Assembly (NCBI GenBank): GCA_019245455.1
Contig: JAFARM010000301.1
Span: 1 to 10,150 of the forward strand
Source of the DNA: Sphingomonadaceae bacterium
GTDB lineage: Bacteria; Pseudomonadota; Alphaproteobacteria; Sphingomonadales; Sphingomonadaceae
Length of the DNA: 10,150 nt
Reading direction: 5' to 3'
The notes beneath the pieces were generated by a model. The model did not search any database, was not told the DNA's origin, and worked only from the letters and a program-made list of their open reading frames with translations. Position numbers and translations under genes: made by a program. Positions 1 to 6,484 of this stretch are shown here, piece after piece (the stretch's first letter is position 1; every line of letters begins with the position of its first letter).

Positions 1-318
1 CCGCCCGAGATCCTGCTGGTGCCGCTGCCCGGCCACACCTGGGGCCATGCGGGGGTGGCGATCGACCGCGGTGCCGATGGCTGGCTGCTCCACGCCGGCG
101 ACGCCTATTTCTACCGCGACGAGGTGCGGCGGCCGGTGCGGCGCTGCACCCCGGCGCTCGCGGGCTACCAGACGATGATGGAGGTCAGCCGCGAGGCCCG
201 CCTCGCTAACCAGGCGCGGGTTCGGGCACTGTCGCTCGAGCGGCGCGGCGAGGTGCGCGTGCTGTGCGCGCACGACGCCGTCGAGTTCGAGGCGGCGGCG
301 GCGGGACGGCCGCTCTAG
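1..318 (+). CDS. MBL-fold metallo-hydrolase, C-terminal part (5' end outside window)
   Basis: The frame is open from base 1 and ends at TAG 316-318, leaving about 105 C-terminal residues. The visible part reads as the second half of a metallo-beta-lactamase fold. It has LPGHTWGHAG (the GHTxGH zinc-ligand motif of the family), then LLHAGDAYFY (the H-x-GD strand carrying the bridging aspartate), and near the end VLCAHDAVEFE, whose histidine fits the last metal ligand. The family covers many hydrolases (lactonases, glyoxalase II, phosphodiesterases), and the substrate cannot be told from this half. The real start lies upstream; a GTG at 19 is inside the domain and is not a start. The stop codon overlaps the stop of the converging VOC gene. 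Family is seen clearly; function is unknown. Confidence 0.85.
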   Translation, partial: PPEILLVPLPGHTWGHAGVAIDRGADGWLLHAGDAYFYRDEVRRPVRRCTPALAGYQTMMEVSREARLANQARVRALSLERRGEVRVLCAHDAVEFEAAAAGRPL

Positions 319-698
319 CCGATCAGGTCGCGGTCGAGCTCGAGCAGCTTGACGACCAGCCCATCGGGGGTGCGGAGCTGCGCCATGCGGCCGAACATCT
401 CGTCGCCGATGCCGCGCTCGATGGCGGCGGGGAGGGCGGATTCGAGGTGGGCCATGACGCCCTCCAGCGGCACCTCGCTGACGAACTGCAGCTCGACGGG
501 CTCCGGGTTGAGGTCGCTCGAGGGCCGCGCGAGCAGGCTGAGGAAGGTGCCGCCGAAGCGGACCAGCGCCCAGTCGCCGTCGCGGCTGCCGAACACGGTC
601 GCGCCACCGATCGCGGCGTAGAAGTCGAGGCTCGCCGCCATGTCGGCGACGTGCACCATCGGCTGCAGGCGGAGGCCGAAATCGGTCGGGTCAAGCAT
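315..698 (-). CDS. VOC-family (glyoxalase/bleomycin-resistance fold) protein
   Basis: This 127-residue protein starts at ATG 698. GGAG stands 7 bases upstream, inside the preceding RHH gene. A longer reading back to 791 would run through that gene out of frame and is unlikely. The N-terminus ([24 protein letters not shown]) is the typical first beta-alpha-beta unit of the vicinal oxygen chelate fold, with His16 in the place of a common metal ligand. [12 protein letters not shown] follows, and then [13 protein letters not shown] near the end. Length fits single-domain VOC proteins. Members include lyases, dioxygenases and drug-binding proteins; the ligands here do not identify a reaction. It overlaps the RHH gene by 8 bases (ATGCTTGA), so the two are probably co-translated. 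Its TAG stop overlaps the stop of the converging hydrolase gene. Confidence 0.85.
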   Translation of the reverse strand: MLDPTDFGLRLQPMVHVADMAASLDFYAAIGGATVFGSRDGDWALVRFGGTFLSLLARPSSDLNPEPVELQFVSEVPLEGVMAHLESALPAAIERGIGDEMFGRMAQLRTPDGLVVKLLELDRDLIG

Positions 699-846
699 CG
701 CTCGGCTCCGTGGCGAGATACTGGCGCAGCGCCCGCTCGACGAGATCGGACAACGATCGCTGCTCGTCCAAGGCGCGGTACTTGGCCGCACGGACGAGAT
801 CGGGCGGCAGGTAGACGTTGAACTGCTGCTTCGAAGGCGCGGTCAT
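691..846 (-). CDS. small ribbon-helix-helix (CopG/MetJ-like) DNA-binding protein
   Basis: A 51-residue protein running from ATG 846-844 to TGA 693-691. The sequence shows the ribbon-helix-helix pattern: a short strand [13 protein letters not shown] (residues about 6-18), helix 1 [12 protein letters not shown] (18-29), a turn at RSLSDL, and helix 2 [11 protein letters not shown] (35-45). This fits the CopG/Arc fold, whose dimers bind palindromic or repeated operators and often repress their own operon. No good ribosome binding site precedes the ATG. The gene overlaps the VOC gene by 8 bases, so the pair is likely one operon. RHH proteins are often antitoxins, but the partner here is not a recognisable toxin. 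A regulator of the VOC gene, or an orphan antitoxin-like regulator, is the likelier reading. The fold is seen; the role is inferred. Confidence 0.8.
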   Translation of the reverse strand: MTAPSKQQFNVYLPPDLVRAAKYRALDEQRSLSDLVERALRQYLATEPSDA

Positions 847-1036
847 TATAGGTTGCTAGCAAGTTAGCCGCGCGTTGTCCAGCCGCAGCGCCGCACAGCA
901 CCGGTCGCGGCGCGAACGAGACCCGTCAGGCCTTTGTGGAGCCTGACAGTCTTCCCGCCGTCCCCTCCCGGACGCGGGAGCGGCGGCCGACGGCCCAGTC
1001 GACGGCTGATCGCTTACGCCGCACGCCAAACGGCGC
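847..1036. other. non-coding gap with two small hairpins and a direct repeat
   Basis: I see no gene in these 190 bases. They hold the candidate RHH operator, a 7-bp inverted repeat at 925-931/941-947, a 6-bp stem with a GACG loop at 965-980, and two copies of CGCTTACGCCGC at 1011-1022 and 1034-1045, the second covering the stop codon of the upstream minus-strand gene. The hairpins could end that gene's transcript, but neither is followed by a T-run on the minus strand. Confidence 0.4.
853..868 (-). promoter_or_regulatory. candidate operator of the RHH-VOC operon
   Basis: Seven to 22 bases upstream of the RHH start codon lies the perfect 10-base palindrome TTGCTAGCAA (853-862). On the minus strand it belongs to a tandem GCTAAC-TT-GCTAGC, two near-identical hexamers with an 8-base period (868-855). 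RHH dimers commonly bind tandem short sites or palindromes at their own promoter, so this is a natural place for autoregulation. No convincing -35/-10 pair was found around it. Palindrome and repeat are seen; binding is inferred. Confidence 0.35.
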
Positions 1037-1927
1037 TTACGCCGCCCGTCGCGCGCCGTCGGCGGCGCGGACCAGCTCGACCGTGTGGCGGATGTTCGCC
1101 CGGCTCGACGCGCCGAACACCATCGATTCGATCTGCGGCTGGGCGGCGACCCAGGCGATCGCCTCGGCCGGCGGGATCGCGCCGCTGGCGTAGATCGACA
1201 TGGCGATGGCGCGGCACGGGTACGCCTCCATCGCGCGGGCATAGGCGTCCCACCCGCCCGACATCCGGAAGCCGATCTTGTTCATGTTGGCGCAGACGAT
1301 CGGGTTCTCGACCCCCTGCGCCTCGAGCGCGCGGAGCAGCAGCGGCAGGTTCATGGTGATGAACCCCGGCTCCGCACCATACCGCTTGCGGACATGGTCG
1401 GCGAAGATGCGGAAGGCGTCCTTGAAGCGCAGGCCGAGCAGCAGGTCGACGACGACGTTCTGCAGGAAGACGACGGGCGCTTTCACCCCGTCGAACATCT
1501 TCATCTCCGCGTCGACGAGCAGCGTGATCAGCCCCTCGACGTCCTTGCCGGCGATCGACATCGTCCCCCGGAAGGCGGCGTCGAGCAGGCCCTCCGACGG
1601 CAGGAAGCGCTTCAGCGTCCCGAGATAGCCGTCCTCGGTGACGGCGTTGGCGTACTTGTGCGCGTACGGCATTCCGGGATAGAACAGGAAGTCGCCGTAC
1701 TTCGCCGGATCGGCCTTCATGATCGCGACGATCTCGCCGACGCGGTCGTGGGTCGTGCACATGAAGGTCCGCACCCCCTCGGCGAGCGCGGCGTCGAGGA
1801 CGTCGACGATCGCCTGCGTCCGCTGGAAGCGCATCGCCTGGGCGCGCGCCTTCTCCTCGCTCATGTGGTTGATGCCGAAGAACTGGTTGTCGCCGAACAG
1901 CAGGCGATCCATGACGTGCCCGGTCAT
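1037..1927 (-). CDS. uncharacterised barrel-like protein with aldo/keto-reductase-like C-terminus
   Basis: This 296-residue protein starts at ATG 1927, whose A is shared with the TGA of the upstream oxidoreductase gene (TGATG); GGGA lies about 8 bases before it. A second ATG at 1912 (MDRLLFGDNQ) is a possible alternative start. The N-terminal GDNQFFGINHMSEEKA (12-27) looks like a conserved signature. It is followed by alternating helices and strands (VRTFMCTTHDR at 52-62, APVVFLQNVVVD, FITMNLPLLL, NPIVCANMNKIGF) that suggest a TIM-barrel-like fold. The end, AWVAAQPQIESMVFGASSRANI (to about 279), resembles the last strand and helix of aldo/keto reductases, where GxSs contacts the cofactor phosphate. 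I cannot see a clear AKR catalytic D-Y-K-H set, so it may not be a reductase. Coupling to a Gfo/Idh/MocA enzyme suggests sugar or nucleotide-sugar metabolism. Confidence 0.85.
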   Translation of the reverse strand: MTGHVMDRLLFGDNQFFGINHMSEEKARAQAMRFQRTQAIVDVLDAALAEGVRTFMCTTHDRVGEIVAIMKADPAKYGDFLFYPGMPYAHKYANAVTEDGYLGTLKRFLPSEGLLDAAFRGTMSIAGKDVEGLITLLVDAEMKMFDGVKAPVVFLQNVVVDLLLGLRFKDAFRIFADHVRKRYGAEPGFITMNLPLLLRALEAQGVENPIVCANMNKIGFRMSGGWDAYARAMEAYPCRAIAMSIYASGAIPPAEAIAWVAAQPQIESMVFGASSRANIRHTVELVRAADGARRAA

Positions 1928-3015
1928 CAGCGGCGTCCCATCAGCTTGCCGACCAGGCCCGGTTTCGGCGCGGCGACGGCCGGCGCGCGGAAGCTCGCCT
2001 CGACCGCGCCGTCGTTGAGGATGAACATCTCGAGCGTGCGGTCGGTCTCGACCGCGCTGGCGAAGTCGTTCTCGCGCGCGCCGCCAGCGGCGATGGCGGC
2101 GATCCAGCCGTCGATCTGCGCCGAATATTCCTCGCCGCGCAGGTAGAAGTCGACAGGGTCGCTGAGCTCGGTCGTGTAGCGGACGTTCCACCCCGGCGTG
2201 TAGCCGTCCGGGATCGGCCCGTCGTCGCGCAGGAACAGCTGGATTTCCTGCCGGTCGGCGTACAGCCGGCCGCCGGTGCCCCACAGCGTCAGGCGCGTCG
2301 TCATCTTGCGCACGCTGGTGTCGGTCCAGTCGACCGAGACCTGCGCCGTCAGGCCGCCGTCCCAGCGCAGCGTGCCATAGACCTGGTCGTCGGTCTCGGC
2401 CGAGAACACCGGCACCAGCGCCGCGCCCGCGACCGCCTGCGGCGCGCCGAACAGCCAGGTGACGAGGTTGATCGGGTGCGCGGCGTAATCGTAGAGGCAG
2501 CCGCCGCCCTGCGCCCGCTGCGTCCGCCACGATGCGCCCTTGGGCTTGGTGACGACGGCACCGTACGCCTCGGCGAGCACGTGCGTGACGCGGCCGATGG
2601 CGTTGGCATCGATCAGCCGCTTGACCTCGCGGAACGCGCCGATGAAGCGGTTGTGGTAGCCGACCTGGCACACCAGCCGCTTGGCGTCGGCCATCGCGGC
2701 CAGCGCCGCGCCTTCGGCGGGGTCGAGGCAGAACGGCTTTTCGCAGAACACGTGCAGGCCGCGGTTCAGCGCGGCGCGGACCATCGGCCCGTGCGCCGCC
2801 GACGGCGTCGCGATCAGCACCGCGTCGAGCGGCGCTGCGGCGAGCATCCGCTCATAATCGGTGAAGGTGGCAAAGCCCGTGTACTTGCCGAGCACGTCGA
2901 GGACGTACTTCGCATTGTCGCAGATGCCGGTGACCTCGACGCCCGGATGGGCGCCAAGGACGGACAGGTGCGACAGGCCCATCTTACCCATCCCGACGAC
3001 GCCGACGCGGATCAA
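1927..3015 (-). CDS. Gfo/Idh/MocA-family NAD(P)-dependent oxidoreductase
   Basis: A 362-residue protein of normal family length. The N-terminal Rossmann domain begins IRVGVVGMGKMG (nucleotide-binding GxGxxG at 8-13). It continues with DAVLIATPSAAH (64-75) and the catalytic-type EKP at 92-94 (HVFCEKPFCLDP). VGYHNRF (118-124) and DYAAH (Asp176, His180) match the DxxxH active-site region, and the C-terminal half is the alpha/beta dimerisation domain. These enzymes oxidise or reduce sugars, inositols or nucleotide sugars; the substrate is not evident. The start is taken as TTG 3015-3013: GAGGAG stands 8 bases before it and residues before the Rossmann strand are not needed. The frame stays open much further upstream, but that part overlaps the divergent glycosyltransferase gene. 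It is coupled by 1 base to the barrel-like gene. The function class is secure; the substrate is unknown. Confidence 0.9.
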   Translation of the reverse strand: MIRVGVVGMGKMGLSHLSVLGAHPGVEVTGICDNAKYVLDVLGKYTGFATFTDYERMLAAAPLDAVLIATPSAAHGPMVRAALNRGLHVFCEKPFCLDPAEGAALAAMADAKRLVCQVGYHNRFIGAFREVKRLIDANAIGRVTHVLAEAYGAVVTKPKGASWRTQRAQGGGCLYDYAAHPINLVTWLFGAPQAVAGAALVPVFSAETDDQVYGTLRWDGGLTAQVSVDWTDTSVRKMTTRLTLWGTGGRLYADRQEIQLFLRDDGPIPDGYTPGWNVRYTTELSDPVDFYLRGEEYSAQIDGWIAAIAAGGARENDFASAVETDRTLEMFILNDGAVEASFRAPAVAAPKPGLVGKLMGRR

Positions 3016-3141
3016 ACGCTCAACTCCTCGCAAGACCGGCCGTTCGCTAGACGACGTTCGCGGTTGCAACAAGCGCGTTGACACCGCGCCCGCCGCCGCC
3101 TTCAAGCACGGCACTAGGCGGGCAGAGTTGAGGATTGACGA
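3016..3141. promoter_or_regulatory. divergent promoter region of the sugar module
   Basis: This 126-base gap separates two divergent gene pairs. On the plus strand TTGACA (3078-3083) is a perfect -35 hexamer; 17 bases on, TTCAAG (3101-3106) is a poor -10. On the minus strand TTGTTG, 17 bases and TAGCGA give a weak possible promoter. GAGG lies 8 bases before the plus-strand ATG at 3142, and GAGGAG precedes the minus-strand TTG. Shared control of both pairs is inferred from the layout. Confidence 0.4.
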
Positions 3142-3600
3142 ATGGCCGCGCGCCCCATCCGCGTTCTGGCGATCGCCTCGGGCGGCGGCCACTGGGTACA
3201 ATTGCTGCGCCTGCGGCCGGCGTGGGACGGCTGCGATGTCGCCTATGCCACCGTCCACGCCGACTCGGCCGCCGACGTGCCGGGCGCGCGCTTCTTCAGC
3301 TTCCGGGACGCCAGCCGCAAGAACAAGGCCGCCTTCGCCGTCGTCGCGCTGCAGCTGCTGCGGATCGTCACCGCCGTCCGTCCCGACGTCGTCGTCACCA
3401 CGGGGTCGGCGCCGGCGCTGCTCGCCATCCTCTACGGCCGCCTGCTCGGGGCGCGGACGCTGTGGATCGACAGCATCGCCAATTCGGAAGTGATGTCGTC
3501 GTCGGGGCTGCGCGCGCGGCGGATCGCCCACCAGACGCTGACGCAGTGGCCCGAGCTCGCCGCCGATCCCGTGCCGCGGTACTGGGGGGCGGTGCTTTGA
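3142..3600 (+). CDS. Alg14/PssD-like subunit of a two-part glycosyltransferase
   Basis: A 152-residue protein with a GAGG site 8 bases before ATG 3142. It begins RPIRVLAIASGGGHWVQLLRL, the SGGGH motif (13-17) and first Rossmann strand of Alg14-type proteins. VRPDVVVTTGSAPALLAILYGRLLGARTLWIDSIAN follows (TTGSAP at 86-91), and the end is HQTLTQWPELA. In yeast Alg14 anchors the catalytic Alg13; in rhizobia PssD and PssE form a similar pair that adds glucuronic acid to the exopolysaccharide repeat unit. This protein corresponds to the N-terminal half and the next gene to the C-terminal half, so both are probably needed for activity at the inner face of the membrane. The hydrophobic stretch at 64-80 may help membrane association. 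The family call is firm; the sugar transferred is not known. Confidence 0.88.
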   Translation: MAARPIRVLAIASGGGHWVQLLRLRPAWDGCDVAYATVHADSAADVPGARFFSFRDASRKNKAAFAVVALQLLRIVTAVRPDVVVTTGSAPALLAILYGRLLGARTLWIDSIANSEVMSSSGLRARRIAHQTLTQWPELAADPVPRYWGAVL

Positions 3601-4130
3601 ACGGGGCCGCTGATCCGGCCGGGGGGCCGCCGCCGCAGGTCTTCGCCAGCGTCGGTTCGATGTTCGCTTTCGACCGCTTCGTCCGCGCCGTCGACGACTG
3701 GGCGGCGGCGCACCCAGACGTGCCCGTCCTCGTCCAGATCGGCAGCGGCGAGTACGTGCCGCGCGCGGCGGCGTTCGTGCGGATGATGCCGCCGGGCCTC
3801 TACCAGCAGCGCATCCGCGAGGCGCGGCTGTTCGTCGCCCACGCCGGCATGGGCTCGATCATCGCCGCGATCCAGGCGGGCAAGCCGCTGCTGATGATGC
3901 CGCGCCGGCTCGATCTCGGCGAGCACACGACCGACCACCAGTTCGCGACGCTGGCCAAGTTCGGCGGGCGCGAGGGTCTGCACAGCGCGATGGACGAGGC
4001 GGCGCTGCACGCGGCGATCGACGCGCTGCTCGCCGACACGGGCGCGCCGCCGGCACCGATCGCGCCGTTCGCCGGGCCGGAGCTGATCGGCCGCGTGCGC
4101 GCCTTCATCCACGGCAGCGATCAGGGCTGA
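3597..4130 (+). CDS. Alg13/PssE-like catalytic subunit of a two-part glycosyltransferase
   Basis: A 177-residue protein of the glycosyltransferase 28 C-terminal (Alg13-like) type. Landmarks are VFASVGSMFAFDRFV (15-29), the first strand and loop of the fold; ARLFVAHAGMGSIIAAIQAGKPLLMMPRR (76-104), the sugar-nucleotide-binding HAGxGS and G-P segments; and EHTTDHQ (109-115), matching the conserved H..DHQ motif. The only start in this frame before the VFASVGS strand is TTG 3597, which overlaps the previous stop by 4 bases (TTGA) and has GGGGGG upstream. The ATG at 3660 would cut into the motif. By homology it binds the nucleotide sugar while its partner binds the lipid-linked acceptor. The coupling fits a 1:1 complex. 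UDP-glucuronate is a plausible donor from PssDE, but that is inference. Confidence 0.88.
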   Translation: MNGAADPAGGPPPQVFASVGSMFAFDRFVRAVDDWAAAHPDVPVLVQIGSGEYVPRAAAFVRMMPPGLYQQRIREARLFVAHAGMGSIIAAIQAGKPLLMMPRRLDLGEHTTDHQFATLAKFGGREGLHSAMDEAALHAAIDALLADTGAPPAPIAPFAGPELIGRVRAFIHGSDQG

Positions 4131-4165
4131 ACGGCAGGCGGGCGGGCGGGGCTTATCAGGCCTGG

Positions 4166-4191
4166 CGGTGGCGTGGGCCGCTCCGCCACCG
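4166..4191. terminator. possible hairpin terminator after the glycosyltransferase pair
   Basis: CGGTGGCG (4166-4173) and CGCCACCG (4184-4191) form a perfect 8-bp stem with a 10-base loop, 35 bases past the stop of the PssE-like gene. There is no T-run after it on either strand, so it is only a candidate. Confidence 0.3.
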
Positions 4192-4220
4192 GGCGGCGAC
4201 GGGCCGCGGCCGTGGAAGTT

Positions 4221-4250
4221 TTGCCCCGCGGTGGCGCGGCGTGCTAGGAT
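4221..4250 (+). promoter_or_regulatory. candidate promoter of the small secreted-protein gene
   Basis: TTGCCC (4221-4226) and TAGGAT (4245-4250) are spaced by 18 bases. They would start transcription near 4257, about 20 bases before ATG 4278. A strong GGGAGG ribosome binding site at 4267-4272 follows. Match quality is moderate. Confidence 0.4.
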
Positions 4251-4277
4251 TTGCGCGGGTCCCATCGGGAGGTTGCC

Positions 4278-4526
4278 ATGCGTCTGCTGCCGCTCGTCCT
4301 GCTGCTGCTCCCCGCCGCCGCGTCGGCCGATGTCGTGCCCGCGCCCGACGGGGCGTGCCGCGACCCGAACCGCGTCGAGATGGCCGCCGGACGCGACGCG
4401 ACGCCGGGCTTTCGCCGGCTCGACCGGCTGCCGCCGGCGGCCGAGTATCTGACCGTCTATCGCCGCGTCGGCCGCTGCCCGGCACCGGTTGTCGTCCGCT
4501 ACGGCATCGGCGCGCCGCGGCGCTGA
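4278..4526 (+). CDS. small secreted protein of unknown function with two cysteines
   Basis: An 82-residue protein with a good GGGAGG site 5 bases before ATG 4278. Residues 1-17 (MRLLPLVLLLLPAAASA, then DVV) form a clear Sec signal peptide with a short basic start, a leucine-rich core and an A-x-A cleavage site. The mature part of about 65 residues is rich in proline and arginine and has exactly two cysteines, Cys27 and Cys67, which could form a disulfide in the periplasm. No lipobox cysteine follows the cleavage site, so it is not a lipoprotein. EYLTVYRRVGRCPAPVVVRYGIG looks like a beta-rich end. I do not recognise the family. It sits alone between a possible terminator and gcdH, so its context gives no clue. 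Confidence 0.75.
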   Translation: MRLLPLVLLLLPAAASADVVPAPDGACRDPNRVEMAAGRDATPGFRRLDRLPPAAEYLTVYRRVGRCPAPVVVRYGIGAPRR

Positions 4527-4616
4527 CGGGGGTGTGCCCGTGACCCGCCGCGCCGCGGAAGGTGCACGCACGACGCACGGCCGGCGCGGAGCCGGGGGGC
4601 CATCAAGGAAGGTGCC

Positions 4617-5843
<1,227 letters not shown>

Positions 5844-6103
5844 GCGTTTTTCTGAGGTGCCGCCGCAGCCGGCCCACCCGCGGGGCCGGAGAGGGTCCTT
5901 CCGGCCCACCGCCCGAGTCGTTAAGATTTCGGCAGGGCTAAGTTGACGAAAGTCGCGGTACGTCCCCCCTGGCTTCCCTATCCCGCAGGCACCCGCTGGA
6001 CGGCGGGTGGTCGAGGCGGGGCAGCGTCGCGTCATCGTGGGCGAGTCTGGCGGGTAATCCGCGTGTAGGACAGCGGAATCTGCCGGGGCTGCGTGTCCGC
6101 TGC
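5844..6103. other. non-coding stretch between converging genes, rich in inverted repeats
   Basis: These 260 bases hold no convincing gene. Beyond the hairpin after gcdH there is a perfect 7-bp stem with a 6-base loop (5990-5996/6003-6009). There is also a longer imperfect hairpin at 6047-6086: an inner TCCGC/GCGGA stem, with an outer 7-bp stem that includes two G-T pairs. AGCGGA (6072-6077) can alternatively pair with TCCGCT (6096-6101). A short GAC-GAAA-GTC (5945-5954) would form a GNRA tetraloop. I recognise no known riboswitch, tmRNA, 6S or SRP RNA. It could be an undescribed small RNA, or simply GC-rich spacer. Confidence 0.35.
5883..5907. terminator. hairpin after gcdH, possible bidirectional terminator
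   Basis: GGGCCGGA (5883-5890) and TCCGGCCC (5900-5907) make a perfect 8-bp stem with a 9-base loop, about 40 bases past the gcdH stop. CCGGCCCACC occurs at 5869-5878 and again at 5901-5910, so the GGGCCGG arm can also pair with the upstream copy. No T-run follows. It sits between converging genes, where a terminator would be expected. Confidence 0.45.
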
Positions 6104-6415
6104 TTACCCCGCCGCCGCCAGTCCCAACCCCTCCGCCACCGCCGCGACCACCGTCCCCTCCGGCACGACGTACACCTGCCCGACATTGCCGCTCGTCGCC
6201 ACCGCCACCGCCCCGCGCGGGCACAGTTTCATGCAGCCGGTCTCGACGATGCGGACCGGCGAGCGCTTCCACTTCGGCAGCTTGAGGTGCTTCTTCAGCG
6301 CCTTGGCGAGCGGCGTCCGACCCTTGTCGCCGAAGCCGCCGCCGAGCTTTTTCCCGCACTTGCGGCAGATGGCGACAAGCGTGGTGCTGGCGACGGGAAC
6401 GGTGCGGATCGGCAT
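6104..6415 (-). CDS. thioredoxin-like [2Fe-2S] ferredoxin-domain protein
   Basis: A 103-residue protein starting at ATG 6415. It has four cysteines: Cys17 and Cys20 in AICRKCGKKLGGGFGDKG, and Cys61 and Cys65 in VETGCMKLCPRGAVAV. The second pair (GCxxxCPxG) is the usual C-terminal cluster motif of thioredoxin-fold [2Fe-2S] proteins. The first pair is CxxC rather than the widely spaced pair of classical members, so metal binding could differ (cluster or zinc). The middle is strongly basic (LAKALKKHLKLPKWKR). The protein is probably cytoplasmic, with no signal peptide. The partner is unknown. It diverges from the TSUP exporter gene across only 69 bases. Only a weak GAG precedes the start, so the start is less certain than the frame. 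Confidence 0.8.
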   Translation of the reverse strand: MPIRTVPVASTTLVAICRKCGKKLGGGFGDKGRTPLAKALKKHLKLPKWKRSPVRIVETGCMKLCPRGAVAVATSGNVGQVYVVPEGTVVAAVAEGLGLAAAG

Positions 6416-6453
6416 CGCATCTCAACGGTGGGGGCGGACGAAACGTTGCTTGA

Positions 6454-6479
6454 CGGGTTGGGATGAAGCCCGCAACCCG
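6454..6479. repeat. inverted repeat just before the TSUP start codon
   Basis: CGGGTTG (6454-6460) and CAACCCG (6473-6479) are perfect inverted arms around a 12-base loop, ending 5 bases before ATG 6485. It fills the space where a ribosome binding site would be, and none is visible. It could be an operator in the divergent promoter or a 5' hairpin; neither is shown. Confidence 0.35.
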
Positions 6480-6484
6480 CCGCC

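Noticed and set aside
264..821. A 185-codon plus-strand frame over the VOC and RHH genes
   Set aside because: Antisense to two recognisable proteins, with shadow-frame composition.
845..850. Perfect TATAAT on the minus strand as a -10 box for the RHH-VOC operon
   Set aside because: It overlaps the RHH start codon, so a transcript from it would begin inside the RHH gene and could not encode it. No -35 hexamer sits 16-18 bases upstream. It could at most serve the VOC gene alone.
1085..2146. A 353-codon open frame on the plus strand
   Set aside because: It is antisense to the barrel-like protein gene and the end of the oxidoreductase gene. The translation shows no recognisable fold and has the composition of a shadow frame.
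5883..5910. Glycine-riboswitch-like GGAGAG next to the hairpin after gcdH
   Set aside because: Only this short string resembles the aptamer. The rest of the conserved core is missing, and it lies downstream of a gene rather than in a leader.
5943..6068. A 41-codon plus-strand frame starting at TTG (MTKVAVRPPWLPYP...)
   Set aside because: No ribosome binding site, no family resemblance, and it runs through the stem-loops of the spacer.
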